Below are positions 1-12,789 of a stretch of 64,000 bases of DNA, in pieces. The notes below the pieces were generated by a model, which saw only the letters and a program-made list of their open reading frames with translations, did not search any database and was not told the origin of the DNA. How positions within the stretch are numbered: the stretch's first letter is position 1; every line of letters starts with the position of its first letter. This DNA is from Cryptomeria japonica. Taxonomy: Eukaryota > Streptophyta > Pinopsida > Cupressales > Cupressaceae. Position numbers and translations under genes: made by a program. The stretch is taken from NCBI RefSeq assembly GCF_030272615.1, contig NC_081407.1:377819132-377883131 (forward strand), given 5' to 3'.

Positions 1-133
1 TAAGGAAGGTGTTTATGATATCACCCTCTTCCTCTAGCATATCCCTATGTGAGAGGAGCATTTTAGGAGAAAGATCCACATCATTCATCAAAACTTCATC
101 CTTAGGAGAGAGAGTTTTAAAAGAAGTGCTAAT
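1..133 (-). pseudogene. Retroelement ORF relic, downstream part, split by solo LTR
   Basis: Read on the minus strand, this stretch is an open, acidic, coding-like frame (motifs such as LSPKDEVLM and EEEGDIINTF). Its counterpart lies at 4246-5010, on the other side of a 4.1 kb solo LTR. When the LTR and one copy of the duplicated CTAAT are ignored, the two sides share a reading frame, so they were one ORF before the insertion. I do not recognise the protein family; the setting suggests a retrotransposon ORF. The left end is cut by the window edge. Confidence 0.45.
129..133. repeat. Target-site duplication CTAAT, left copy
   Basis: The five bases CTAAT directly precede the TG terminus of the solo LTR at 134 and are repeated at 4246-4250 directly after its CA terminus. 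A 5-bp duplication is the usual footprint of LTR-retrotransposon integration. Confidence 0.75.
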
Positions 134-3100
134 TGTAGTACCCCTTCTCGATCGGACTTATTAGACTGATTTTGTGTTGCAGTTTACTATTCAGTTGACA
201 CTTTATTTCTCGACATTTTGCAGACGTATTTGATATTATTTCATGTTTATCTGGATATTAGATGCATGAGTTATTTTCAGTATTTCAGTACTGGTGATTT
301 CTAGTATTTCATGGATTATTGCTTGTACTGGCATCTTACTTTATCTAGGCGATGTGTCATATATATGTTGCGTGTTTGCTATCGTATTGGATGCAAGGGG
401 ACGATTTTGCTTCACTCATTTTGATGAGACACGGAACGTCGCGATTCTCCTTCATCGGTGTGCGTGCCATGTATTCTATATTTATATGCATGTATGTGTG
501 CTTCGATGATGCAGGATATTGCAGGTACAAGTACCGGGTAGGTACGGGGTATCGTCTCCACCTGGCTTCACAGGTCTGAGCGTGCCTTATATGTCCGATG
601 GGAGTGGAGGAGATAGCTTTTGACCCTAGTCCTTACCTCAGTCTATTCTTGTGAGTGTTATCAGTCGGTCGTTCATCCCTTTTGTTCAAATTTTGAGTCT
701 TTTTGCTTTTCCTCGATTTGCGTGCCATAGTGGTTCGGTTATTTATTTAAAGTATAAGTTGTCATTCTTTGTTGGTTTGAGCGATTTATTCCTTATTATG
801 CCTTTATGTCTTGAACCAAGCTTAATTGATTAGTTTATTAGATTTTAACCTATAGTTGTTTTTTTTGGAAAAGTAATCGTTTTTAGATCCAACAGAAGAA
901 GTAGAATAAATAGAGTTAATTGCTTTTAATATATATACAAATAAAGCTAACTCATTGTTTCCTATTTAGTTGAAAAGTTGATTTAATTGCTATATATGAG
1001 AAATGTAATTTTCAAAAAAAAAAGGGAATTCTCATTTATTTGTTTTTGAGGAATATGAAAAAGAAAAAAGAAAGTCAATTGTTTATGTTAATGTTTTTTT
1101 TTTTAAATAGAAAATATTGCAACCTAGAAAATTAGGTTAAAACATTGTCTTACTAATTTACCTTGGAGGGGATTTTGGGGGATATGCTTGTTTGGAGGAG
1201 GAAAAAGAAATTCTGGAAAAAATTGCTTAAAAGGTGGATTTGGGTTTTGAACTAGCTGGGAATCCTGCTGAAGCGTACAACTCCTTCTTGGAAATCTTAG
1301 AGGTTGGTTGAATCCTTGTTTATTTTAACAAAAAATCCTTGCTTTCTTCCAATTTTTTGTTTATTGTTTAAAATCTTGGTTTATGAGTTTTGGGTGTTGA
1401 GTCTTTGCTTGCCATGGGTTTGTTGAAGAAGAATTCTATCAATTTGTTATCAAAATTCAAACTCAAACTCTCTCCAAGTAGTTTCATAACTTAATTTATG
1501 TTGTTTCATTTTTGCTTGTGCAAGAAATTTGCTGTTTGTAATTGGAAATATTGTTTGGGTTTTAGTAGTGTTATGCTGGCAAAATTTTGCCAAGCATTTA
1601 TAAAATACCTCTCCCTGGTAATTTTGAGTTTAAAAATGATGATTATGAGTTAATTTCTCTTGTTCATGCTTGTTGGGAGCAAAGAAATTCAATTGGAGGT
1701 TAGAGATTAAGTCTATTCCCATGTAATTTAATTTTAAGAGTGAACTGGGCTGATTGGATGAAGTTTTCTTGCCCCTGTTTTGTCTCAGAAGTTTTTTTTT
1801 ATTTGCTGGTAAAATTGACATTACCAGTGACTTTTATGATTTATCTATTTGGTTGTTTGTTTGTTAAAAAAAAAAAATGTTTTGGCTGGGGAATTATTGT
1901 TATTATTTTCTAACAGAGATTTCCACCTCTGTATCTCTGTTAATTGCTCCTTTTAATGTCACAGACGTTTTTATTTAAAAATGAAATTTAATTGTTTATT
2001 AAAACAAAAAAAAAATTAAATTTGAAATCAAAAAAATTGTTAACAGTTTGGATTGGGGGCGGTGGCAGGGAGCTGGGCTCAACCCAGCCCACGCACCCCC
2101 TCTCCCTGCAACCGCTACATTCCCCAGCCTGGGGTTAGCAGCAGTGCTGCTTTCCCCAAGTCTGAGGATGCAGCAAGTGCTGCTTCCTCACACTTGGGGA
2201 TAGCAGCACATGCTGCCGTGGGAGCTTTGGGCCCCACGTTACTTGTTTAAAATTTGTTTTTTTTATATTTTTTTTTAGTTTAAAAAAGAAAAGAAAAATA
2301 ACAATATAATATTGTTAGTTGTTAAAACATCATCAGTAAAGTTACTTTTTTTAATATTAAATAATAATATATTGTTATTTAAACAATAATAATAATATGT
2401 TATTATTTAATATTAAATAATAATGTTAAAGTTAATTGTTAGATTATAATGATATTAAGGTTGATTATAATTCCTCGATTTAGTGATTAGAATTAATTGC
2501 CTTGTATTTTGAAAATAAATAAAATGATATGGAGGTTAGTATTAACGTTTGGAATAAAGGAAAGGTGGGTTAAATTTAATATTAATGTCCGTTATCCAAG
2601 TATCGTAGTATAACCATATGATGATTGTATTCGACGAATTGGTGTTATTTTGGAATTATTTTATATTAGCTTGTATATATTTGTTTAATTTGATTTAAAT
2701 GTTGACTTGGTTATAGTCGAATTGAGAAAATTGTAATTTTATCATCATCAACTGGTTAGGGGTTTAAAATTGTAAATGTGGTTCCAATTCAACTTTTTAG
2801 ACATGTGACTTCATCATTTCTTTATGTTAAATAGATGCGATGTCTTTAATTCAAGAAATCCTTATTGCGAGCATTTTATGCTGATGACTGCTTAAAGAAA
2901 GATTGCTTGTGTAGGATCTTGTGTTTCAATAATTGCAGTCTAGTTGTTTTAATGTCGTTGCATTATGTTTAAAATTGTCATTATGTTGTCGATGTTACCC
3001 TTGGTCAGGTGTCGATGTTTAAACCTTGGGGAAGTGAGCTATTATGTGTTATGTCCCTAATGGTCAACCCTGGGTTTGTGACTGTGAGTCCTTCACCTGT

Positions 3101-4245
3101 GTATGTCTGGATAATTTATGGTTGTCAGCCCCACCATAGAGTTCTCATAGATAGTCTTATCCAGTTAGTGTCCTAGTAGAGAGAGTGGCTTTCAGGCGGG
3201 GGCCGCACCCGAAGTGGATGGCAGGATAACCCCTCAAAAGTCAACTATTAAGTGATAACCTAATAATTTGATTAGGGGGTGGGTAGTTATTAATTTAATT
3301 AAGATAATGTACCCCGTACACGGTTGAGTGCTTGTATAGGCTCAAGGCGTTTGGGAAGGCCTGGAATGGCAAACCTACCACCTTGTCCTCACGAAAGGAT
3401 GGTAGGGTCCGCATGATGCTTAGATGGAGCCGGGGGTTCGGGAGAGGTTACCAGGATAAGCCAAGATGGGGGCTAGGACCTATGGAGACCTACCTAGGGT
3501 AACCATCTTAAGCCATGTAATGACACTCTCTCTCTAGGGTCGCTAGTGTTTTGTGAGTTGGGTCACTTGTGTACTACGGAGTCATGTGTACTGTTGTACT
3601 TTCCTTGCTTGCTTGAGGGTCTTCTGCTATCTCCTAGCACGGTGGGGTGGTTCCATTATGGGATCACATGGTCAAGTGGTAGTGCCACTTCCCATCAGAT
3701 ATCTTGTTCCTACCTTCATGCGAGGATTGGCTTCGCCGGTGCATCTTGGTTCTTGCTTCGTGTAGCACTCATGTTCTTGATTTTGTACCTTTGAGGCCCG
3801 TGGGGTCATTGTATCAGCAACTTGTAACCTTTGTACTTTATTGTTCGATGGAAGCCATGTAATTTTATGGAATGTTGTAATTAAAGTTCATGGGATATAT
3901 GTTGTTTCAATTATCTCTCTTATTATGTATAAATGAATCATTGGAAGTATATATGTTGTAATTCTTTAAACCTATCTTTTGGAGATCAATTTATGAATTT
4001 GAGTTATTTAATCGTTATTGACTTTCCCTATTTAGATGGATAATTGGATTAATATTGTGATGTAGTTTTAATTAGAAGTAGTCTTCGTTGGTAACCCTTT
4101 AGGATGTAAATGATAGTCTTCCGCTTATGTTATTTATTGTGCAAAGTTATGATTAATTCATTTAATCTTTTTAAAAAAAAATTATTTCTCCCTTTAGTTG
4201 CCTTGTAGTGTTGAAATCCTTTAGGGTTCCTGGCGGGGCATTACA
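134..4245. mobile_element. Solo LTR, about 4.1 kb
   Basis: The 4112-bp segment begins TGTAGTACCCC and ends GGGGCATTACA, giving an imperfect terminal inverted repeat with TG...CA ends, and is bounded by CTAAT duplications. I see no second copy of either end inside it and no gag or pol frame, which fits a solo LTR left by recombination between the two LTRs of a full element. Very long LTRs are known in Ty3/Gypsy lineages such as Ogre/Tat; assignment to that group is inference from length and termini. A GC-rich hairpin at 2138-2216 stands out in otherwise AT-rich sequence. Transcription polarity cannot be fixed. Confidence 0.75.
2138..2216. repeat. GC-rich near-perfect hairpin inside the solo LTR
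   Basis: The left arm (2138-2175) and right arm (2178-2216) are reverse complements over about 38 positions with only a few mismatches, separated by two bases (AG). Each arm also contains a small GCAGCA/TGCTGC palindrome. The surrounding 2050-2250 block is unusually GC-rich for the region. Confidence 0.85.
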
Positions 4246-5010
4246 CTAATAATCTTTTATCGCACTAAAGTGTCCTCATGGGTAGGAGGATCCTTAGGAG
4301 AGGGTAAACCATAACTATGAATGAAAGGAATAGCTAGATTATCATCATATGGGTAAAAGGAAACATCATGAAAATCTTGAATAAAACTTGAAATTGAAAC
4401 AGCAAAATAATTTAACAACTCCATCTACAACTTGGATCAAACAAGATACTCATAATACATCAAAGGTACAACCAAAGAAATGTTCTCTCAATGTATGCAA
4501 TGAAAATATACAGTTTAAAACCAAAAGATATGCAAGTGTCAGAAGAGTCAGGTTCACCAAAATGTAATGGATGAAAATGGAATCGGGCAAGACTAAGGCC
4601 AAGATCCACTTTCATACAAACATTGGAATACGAAATCACCTAAAGAAGTGATTGTATTTGACTAAATCTTGTAGAAGACAGTCCAATGACACTTTTGGGG
4701 TTTTTCTTCTTTTGTTGCTTTGGGAAGTGATTGACTTATGGAGATATGTTAAAGAAATGTGAAACTATGACTTAGAATGCTACAATTGATTGATGAGCAA
4801 ACAAATATTCTATAGCAAACACATAGGTGGATAGTAAATTTGAATGTGCACCTATATCTACAATCTAGAGCCGAGTCTATGAAATCGAGATGCCCAAAAT
4901 GTCCATCTTTTGATTTCAGGACAGAATCTAATAATTTACTTCCTAAGACTGAGACTAAGCTTTCTACTAAATTTGGAGGGAAACCTTGAGCATAGGAGCA
5001 TGCCAAGTTT
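4246..5010 (-). pseudogene. Retroelement ORF relic, upstream part
   Basis: The minus-strand reading is coding-like from about 4460 down to 4246, with motifs such as PFIHSYGLPSPKDPPTHED, and reaches the solo-LTR insertion point; it continues at 1-133. A further open stretch at 4749-5006 (LVESLVSVLGSKLLDSVLKS) lies upstream on the same strand, probably part of the same unit but separated by stops and frameshifts. I recognise no domain. The LTR-like sequence to the right (5090-7040, same strand) makes an old LTR-retroelement ORF the simplest reading. Confidence 0.4.
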
Positions 5011-5089
5011 CCTAGCCATGAAAATCATGTCTAATTTTTGAGAATAGGTCTATATCAGTCTAGTGAAGGTCCCCTAAACTCCATGTCTC

Positions 5090-7040
5090 TATCAATGACC
5101 TATAGTTACACACAAGAGGGGAGAAAGCGTGTTGTGGATAGGGGTTTTCCTACGTCAAACCCTAAGTTTGCAATTAACCTTGATTAAAATATAAAATTAA
5201 CTTGAATTGAATTAGAAAGCATGCCTTTTGAGGGCAAGGCTATAATACTCTTAGCATAAGTCATCCATGTTTTGATGCAAAAACATGATAAATCACATAA
5301 AATCCATCATGAAATTATAATTGAAACATAATATGAAGATGTATTGATGTAATTTATTGCTCCTTGAATCAGATTTGTTCTTGAGGAAGAAGAATTACTC
5401 TTGAATTCAGTATGAGATGTTCTAGATGTTGAAATGAATTGAGGAGGTTGCCTTATATTGGGATTTCATAATTCAATTCACCTTTAGGAAGACGCATATT
5501 TAGTGTATTTTCACACAGAGATAAATTTGGATAGGGCAAAACTACCCAATTATCCTCCTGAAATTCGTGGAAAAAGTGTGGGAACAAGGGAGTGTGACAG
5601 TCTTGGTCTCAACAAATTTATCCTAATTTTTTTAGGGATGCAAGATAAAGGGGTTCTAATGTAATTCCAAATCAATTGCTCAAAACATGATGTGCAGATA
5701 TGCAAAATATGTTTTGAAAGTTAAAATTTGGGTTAGGATAAGGATAAATTAGGATAATAAAAGATAAATAACACATCTATATTTAAGGGCCCAAACAATA
5801 GAGAGATGATGTGATTGTGCATCAAGAAAATTGGGTTAATCATGAAAACCAAAGAACAATCAAAGAGAATCACAAAATAGTTAAAATTTATGCTAAATTA
5901 TCCTAATCTAATCAACAAAACTACTAAAATGAAAACATAAATGCAAACCATGTTTCTCCAATAGAGCTTAGTTGTTCTTCCTTTCATCTCTTATTTTGAT
6001 ATGTCGCTCTCATCATGCCGTTAAAAATATGAAATGAAAGAAAGGATGTGATATTCGAGATTTACTAGGAATGTGCCTATGCAAGATAGAAATGCTAATT
6101 TCTAACAAAATAATAAAAATGAGACTATTGCTAAGCTATTTTGACATAATGAAGATACTAAAATTTTAGATGAATTGAATGAAGAAATAGGCCTCCTTTT
6201 ATAGAAATCTAGATTTCAATGGATGGTCAAAGATCGAATTGATTTTTGTGACATCAAATGGACTTGATTGACCATGCAACAAAGCTACCATTCAAGAGAT
6301 GGATGAAAATCGAAAAAATCAAGGAGAAGATATCGAGGATAATTAATAAATAAAATATTTATTATCTCCTCATGAAGACCAAATAAGTAAGTTGGAGATA
6401 TTATGGAGATTTAATAATTAAAAATTATTAAATATCTCCCTATGAGAGGATAAATAGAAGAATTAAAAATTAAAAAATCAAGAATTATCCCCACGTGAGA
6501 GGATAAATGCAGATAATTAATAAATAAGATTTATTAAATATCTCCTCATAAAAGGATGATTTTCAAATTTTGCATCTCATTTTTTAATTTAAAAATAAAA
6601 TGAATGAGATATTACCAAAAAGATTGGTTTTTGACAATCAAATAAAATAGGGAAATATATTAGTTTTCTAAATTCAAAAATTACGAGTATTTGGAGAGAA
6701 TCGCATAAAACAAATAAGAAAATATTATTTCAAAAATTAGGACAAATAATTTTAAATAAATAAATATATTTAATCAATTGCAATGACATGATTAGATAAT
6801 TAAATAATTTAAATAAATTATTCAGTTATGGGGAATACACACTCAACATTTAAATTAACCCTACAAGGCAAAACAGTTAGACTAACATCGAGAGACCTCA
6901 ATTTAGACAAATTAGGTCAAATTAGGTCAAATTGGGTGAAATTGGGAAGAATTGGTAGTTGGGAAAATTGGGAAAATTAGGTTAGTAAGGACTACCCACG
7001 CGATATGTTAAAAATAGGAGACATAGGCATTGACCATTGT
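5090..7040 (-). mobile_element. Decayed minus-strand LTR or retroelement sequence
   Basis: No coding frame is visible. The left edge (about 5095-5170, read on the minus strand) resembles the corresponding edge of the LTR at 25000-26046: both have a C-rich AAACCCC-type block, then a T/C-rich stretch and a GTGTGTA motif. A degenerate tandem array of AATTAGGTCAA-like units lies at about 6895-6985. The boundaries are approximate and the element type is inferred. Confidence 0.3.
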
Positions 7041-7656
7041 TTAGTGTCTATCGTTTAAATAAAGTGGAAAAAGAACCATATCATTGAATTAAATATTAAT
7101 TAATTACAATAAAGGTCATATGATGCATAGAGAAATGAGAAATACTAAAATGAGTGCTACAAGAGTGTGAAATTGGGCACACTAATTAAGGTGTACAATT
7201 TACAATGCTACAACACCAATAGGCTTGAACTCTAGGAAAACAATGTGTTGGACATATTTAGGTATTCAAAAATAGAGTCATTGTCACTCATCTTTAATGA
7301 ATATAACTTCTTCTTTAGAAAATCTTCGTTCTTCAAGAATTTTCTTGAAACATTTTCCTAAATTTGAATGAGGCTCCTCGTGTTTTTTCAAAACATCATA
7401 TTTTTTTTATTTCATGGTTCCAAGATTTATTCCAATGACTAGACCTTAAAGATCCCAATCCAACAATAAATCCTTTGTTTTGAGGTTCTATAGCTTGATT
7501 ATTTTTGCACCATCAAACTTTTTCATATCCATAAGAGATGTGCATGACATGTTCTCTACAAAAAGGATTTTGTTTTAGACACAATCTTATCCAAAGCTAG
7601 TTTAATTTGAACAAAGCATCCTTTTAATCCTAACACCCAATAAAGAATATGATCAA

Positions 7657-7668
7657 GCTTTGATACCA
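7657..7668 (-). other. Primer-binding site of a minus-strand Copia-type element
   Basis: The minus strand reads TGGTATCAAAGC, one base from the TGGTATCAGAGC sequence complementary to plant initiator-methionine tRNA that primes many Copia elements. It sits two bases from the putative LTR end at 7671. The internal region would lie to the left, where 7100-7650 shows no recognisable gag. Confidence 0.6.
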
Positions 7669-7670
7669 AA

Positions 7671-8030
7671 TGAAAGGAAGCGTAATAAATATTTCACAAT
7701 TATTCTAAGTGGATCAATGTGTAAATATAAAGGTTATACATAAACACAAAATTAATGTACACAACCATAACAAAAGCATATAACTTGGAAAACCCCTTAC
7801 AAAAATCCCCACCTCCAAATATCAAATTCATTGTATTATTAGCAACACAAAAAGGGTTACAATACAATTACAAGCTCAAGCCTTTACAAATTCTTATACC
7901 AACATACCAATATGAATCTATATTTAGAGAACATGATAATATTTATAAAACTAAACTATAAAACTACCATCTCAAAATGGGAGCTTTGGAATAGAGTATG
8001 GGCTTCCATCAAAGCAGAAGGTAAGGGCAA
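7671..8030 (-). mobile_element. Copia-type LTR fragment
   Basis: The segment begins TGAAAGG (the CA end on the minus strand) directly beside the primer-binding site. It contains a GGAAAACCCCTTAC...AAAATCCCCACC block, like the GGAAAACCC...AAAAACCCC block in the LTR at 38492-39012. The far end merges with the PPR relic starting near 8035, so the LTR is probably truncated there. Confidence 0.45.
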
Positions 8031-8034
8031 TTAA

Positions 8035-8345
8035 AATCAGATGCTTACAGTTGGAAATGCTCTGTTTGACATGTTTGGAAAATTTGGAAGTATAGACATG
8101 AAAGCGCATGAGCTGTTTAGTGAGATGCATCAAAGAAACGCAATCTAATGGAATGCTTTGATTGTAGGATATGCACAAGATGTGCTTGAAATGGATTTAG
8201 AAACTTCCAACCAAATGTGATTAGTGAGTATAGATGTTGTAGTGCAACTTCCCAGGTACACATGCATGCAAAATATGTAAGCTTAGATAAGGCACATGAA
8301 CTATTTGACATAATGCCTCAAAGATCACCCAATATCCAATGATGG
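8035..8345 (+). pseudogene. PPR protein gene relic 1
   Basis: Plus-strand translation gives pieces of PLS-class pentatricopeptide repeats: VGNALFDMFGKFGSID, then AHELFSEMHQRNAI followed by a stop where the family usually has SW, then NALIVGYAQ, and further on a frame with KAHELFDIMPQR. PPR proteins bind organelle RNA and act in editing, splicing or stability. This copy has in-frame stops and frameshifts over about 300 bp, and no start or complete repeat array, so it is a dead fragment. It sits beside a truncated Copia LTR. Confidence 0.75.
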
Positions 8346-10510
8346 TTGGGAGAAAGAAAACATCAATTTTTTGATAATCTTAAATAGTTCTTTATTCATC
8401 ACTATAAATCTATTATGAATTTAGTCTCAATATTGCAGAAATTTATTCTATTATGAATGCAATATTTAGGGATGTAATCTTTATTTTTTTTTTTAATTAG
8501 GAAAAGGTCCTAATAGAATCCCCAACTAATTAATCTAGAGAAAGATACCACTAAAGAAAGAAATTCAATCCTCACCACTATGGTCTTGAAGGATTTTAAG
8601 ACACTTGGATTCCTATTTTGGCTCGCTTTTCCTTGACCCTATGTTAAGATAGTAAACTAGTTTGAGAGAATCTATTGGGTGGGAAATTGTGTATGGTTGC
8701 AATTATTTTCATGCATGGAAAGTGATTTAAAGTTTGGACCAATAGAGGATAAGTATTTCTTGAACCTTCAAGGACATGTGTAGAGCACCGCATGGATGTT
8801 TCTCCATTATTTAACTCTTTGAATATGTAACTAAATTATTTTTGGTTGATGACACAGTAAGTGTGGTATCTGTCTTTTCGATATGTTGTGGATAATATTA
8901 ATCAAATATGGAATTTTTTTGATGCTATATACACTATGTTTTGCATTGAATTTAGGTAAGAGAAGAGGTAATGGAAGAATAAAAGAGGTACACAAAGGAA
9001 GAAGAGTGAAATAGGTTGTTTGGGATGGAGGTTACAAGTATATATGATAATTCGTATGGATAATTTGTTGTCCATAAAGAGGCAAATAAGCTATCACAAC
9101 TTCAACATGAATGAATGCCTCATCTACAGAAGCAAAAGGTACCTCTAATTGTTTCAAAATTTGTCAAAATAGTTATGATATACCAAATAATCAAATGGAA
9201 TATCCTTTAGGTAACTAATATTATCTTCAAACTATTTATTTTGATTTTCATCGTATCCTTTCCATGTGAATTTCCCTTGGTTTTAGTCCCATTTTTTCTT
9301 TATTTTATTCAAAACAAAATTTATAGATGCCTCTACTTGTCTCACCACTCATTAATTGTTTGTGATATTCATTCCATTCACCAAGGTTCGCATCTATTCT
9401 AAGACTTTGTGTCATGGCCAAGCTAAATGATTTGCCTCTAGTTTCTCTCCAATCTAATCACCTAGTAGCATGTGAAATCTATCTCTTCCTAATTATTATT
9501 CTCTCCATCTTGTTAATGACCATTTCATTAATGAATCCTTCCTCATAATTTTGGATAAGTGAGACAATGTTAGCTCAAGGAATCTTTTCAATCCTCTTTC
9601 AAGATTCTTTCCCAAGTAATAATCTTGCATATTGAAAAATAAATTACTCTTCTATTTTTCCAAGCTACTCTTCCTTATAATGTTTAGATTTATTCTAAAG
9701 TGCTCATTGTGACTCGTGTTTACTACTCTTCCTATTAGTCTCATTCCAATATCTCCTACAAAAATATGGAATGATTACATTTATATTTTATTTGTGTCTC
9801 CTAAATATCCACAAAATTTGGAACAATAATACAATTTTTTAATAATATTTAATTGTAAAAGAAAGGATTAAAATGGAACTAAACACTATAAATAAATTAA
9901 TCAGGGTTAAAGGGATAAACGAGGATCAATTCATGAAGGCAAGATCTATTATCTCAAAATTAATAGATTCATGAAAGAAAAGAAATATTAAATCTAGAGA
10001 TAAAATTCTTGAAAAATTTAGCTAGCTAAAAGCGAAAGAATGCCATCAAGATCTCATTTTCGCACAAACTGGCAAAGGTTGTAGAGGAGAAATCACTATT
10101 GAACTTACCCCTATCTCATATAACCCTATGTTGAGACCTCGCTCAGTAGGATTCCATCTAATCATTCATCCATCTTCTTACAGTCTAGGCCTTAGAATAG
10201 ATTTTATTAACACTTCACCTTTTGCCCTCTTTTCAATTCAAGTTAGTTTAGGACAAAAAGCATTGTGAGATTGAAATATTAGATGATCAAGTTCCAGCTA
10301 TTCAAGCATTCTACAATTCAACGCAAGTCCCCTTGTGATACCAGCAATCGCATCAACCAACTATGTTTATCCACACGTCGTGACCTGACATACCAGAACC
10401 TTGGAGTTGTCTCAAGTGATCCTTAAGCAAATCTCCAGCATTTGAGTAACTTTGTTCAAGAGAGGATAAGATACTTTTGGGTATTTTATTCTACATTCGC
10501 GTGTGCATAA
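8346..10510. other. AT-rich intergenic sequence, nothing recognised
   Basis: Stops are frequent in all frames and I recognise no domain, LTR boundary or RNA gene. It is probably old decayed repeat sequence. Confidence 0.5.
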
Positions 10511-10514
10511 AAAA

Positions 10515-10760
10515 CACATCAACACCTCCCACTTGTCAATGGATAAGCTAAAGTTTCTCTATAATGAATGGTTTATAAGGCACACCACTTGATGAAGGTT
10601 TTGCAAATGGGGTGGCAAGTTGAATGGGTTTGATCTTGGGACAATCTACATGGTTAAACATGCTTGATTTAGAGTAGTATTAGTATGGGTGACCTCCTAT
10701 GAATCCCTAATGCTTCACCGCTATGAGCATCACTTTGATGAAATGAGTACTAAGTCATCC
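10515..10760 (+). mobile_element. Cassandra-like 5S-rRNA-derived LTR or 5S pseudogene
   Basis: The part at about 10650-10718 matches the 3' half of plant 5S rRNA: GTTAAACATGCTTG (5S: GTTAAGCGTGCTTG), then AGAGTAGTATTAGTATGG and GTGACCTCCT, which cover the internal promoter (box C) region. Cassandra TRIM elements of vascular plants carry such a 5S-derived segment in each LTR. The flank CCTCCCACTTGTCAATGG and the lack of a 5S tandem array favour Cassandra over a plain 5S pseudogene. The outer boundaries are approximate and I found no second LTR. Confidence 0.6.
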
Positions 10761-12479
10761 ATTCTTATGAGGGGTTCATGTAAACTACTCATGAGAATGG
10801 GTTAGCTTGACTCTAAAACTATGCAAGTGAATCTTTATGTAAATATCATAGTATGAAAGTCTTGTGAAAACACTCATTCTTCTAGCATTGAAAGTTGTGA
10901 GAGAGTTATTAAGGGGATTCTCGTGTGTATAGATTCAATGTATAAGTTCAAGACAGATTTTGAGGTGATATTTCTTTCCTTTTGGTACATCTATCTTTAA
11001 ATTGGATGTTCTTTTGCCTTCATGGTAGGGAGTAAGTAATTTTTATGGGGGTTCCTTTTTTCATTCTTGGATTATTAAGGAAAACATAGTTTGTGAAGAG
11101 GAGGTTTTGCTTGTTATCTTATAAAAAAATTGGGTATTAGCTATTATAATAAATGATAGACAAAACAATGTCCTCTAAGGATATTCAAAAGAAATATCTA
11201 TATGATGGATTCTCTTCCCAATTTATCTTCAAAGTTATTTAGTAAATATTTGGGAAACCAAAATAGGGTATGTTGATTTGCAAAGGAAGAACTAAATATA
11301 AAAATTGCCAAAAGAAGATGTGTTAGCTAACTAATTTTGTTCCTTCGGTATTTCGGAAGTTGAAATGTTCCTTATATCTCTTCAATCTCCCAAGCTTGTT
11401 CCAACAACCATAAAATTTTATGATTGGGATGCAAGGGAGATTAGTGGATTTGATGGGTTGGCTTTGGCTAGATTCACCTAAGACAATTGATGATTTATTA
11501 GGCATTGTTGTCATCGATGCATTCTTAAGGTTATTATGGTTGATTATTAAAGCTAGTGGGAATAAAATATAGAGGCGTGTTTAAGATAATTCTTATCATT
11601 GGTTGGTTAATAAAAATATGGTTTCAATATTGATGCACAAACATATTAGAAGGGCACTTTTATGATGTATGTGAAATAATCACATTATTAAGAAAAATAA
11701 TAGGTAATATATAGGCAAGAATACTCCATATATAGATATTCTATATGAGGGACATGACTAATTCCACAAACTATAAGATTGACTAGGCTTTTCTCATTAG
11801 TGGAATCATATAATAGCTAGTGTGTATTGTTGCCTAGATGCATGAATTTGTAGTTTCCATACAACTAAGAAATGATAATGTTTCTAAGTACAAACCAAGT
11901 AGGAACTATGGACCCACTAATCTTATTTGTAACCACTCACCACGACTATATTATGATAACTCTCTTATTGATAATAGAGAGTATCTAATACATTTATTAA
12001 GACCCTGATTATGGTCATGTGGTAGACCACACAAAGAATGACATCCATAGGAGGCTAAGAAGGTGATCCATGAACAAGAGTTTGTTTCATTAAATCCTTA
12101 ACATTAACTATCATTAAGGTGGAATAATTTAGTGAACAACCTCTTATGCTACCTAGGTACCCTAATGTCATATTCTATTAGAATTAAAAAAGTAGTTAGA
12201 GTTCATTCTATTTTTAAATCCAAGCATAGAGGGAGGACTATAATGATCCATCATCAATGAGTATTTTTAATTAGATAAGAAGGGATTTTGAAAGGGCCTT
12301 GATCCCTTGTGCAAAGAGAAAGATGAAGCATTAATCCCAACAAAACAACAAAACAAAATAGCTCCAAAACAACAAAACAACAAGAGGCGGAATAACTAAA
12401 GCAAAAATGAACCATCCTAAAATCAGGGTGGCACATCCATCATTAGAACCCAAAGCATTATATATCCTTGAACAATCGA
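10761..12479. other. AT-rich intergenic sequence, nothing recognised
   Basis: No supported frame or repeat boundary. A CAACAAAACAA-rich simple repeat lies at about 12336-12395. Confidence 0.45.
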
Positions 12480-12780
12480 AAGGGGAACTCCCTTGATTAG
12501 AATAAATATTTTGAATCTCCTGGGAAATAGGGAAAGTTTTATCCTTATTTTTCTCCTTACAAGCATGACAAATAACCGAAGAGTACTCATACTCAAACTT
12601 CTGCACCCATTTTCCAAATTTAGAGATAGGTTAATCTGGGTAGGGAGATCTTGATCGCCATTGAGTGAGGATGCCAAGAATATCTTTGATATAGATAAAA
12701 AAATGGGATTAAACCAGGGCTCAAGGACCCATCTACACAATAGCAATCATATGACAAGAGTAACCACTACCATGAGATAT
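12480..12780 (-). pseudogene. Probable LINE ORF1-like (DUF4283/zinc-knuckle) relic
   Basis: Two minus-strand frames together resemble the DUF4283 plus CCHC-type segment often encoded by ORF1 of plant L1 LINEs: LEPWFNPIFLSISKIF in one frame (family pattern WNPGFNP...I...PVW) and WVQKFEYEYSSVICHACKEK in the other (family pattern WVQ..DYE..PF.C..C...GH). The switch implies a frameshift, and the knuckle lacks its later Cys/His residues. Only about 100 residues remain. The assignment is by eye and tentative. Confidence 0.4.
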
Positions 12781-12789
12781 GAAACTTAA

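Noticed and set aside
2053-2250. GC-rich 65-codon ORF
   Set aside because: The composition comes from the hairpin and its GC-rich flank; no protein family pattern and it lies inside an LTR.
10515-10760. Functional 5S rRNA gene
   Set aside because: Only the 3' half is recognisable and many conserved positions are changed.
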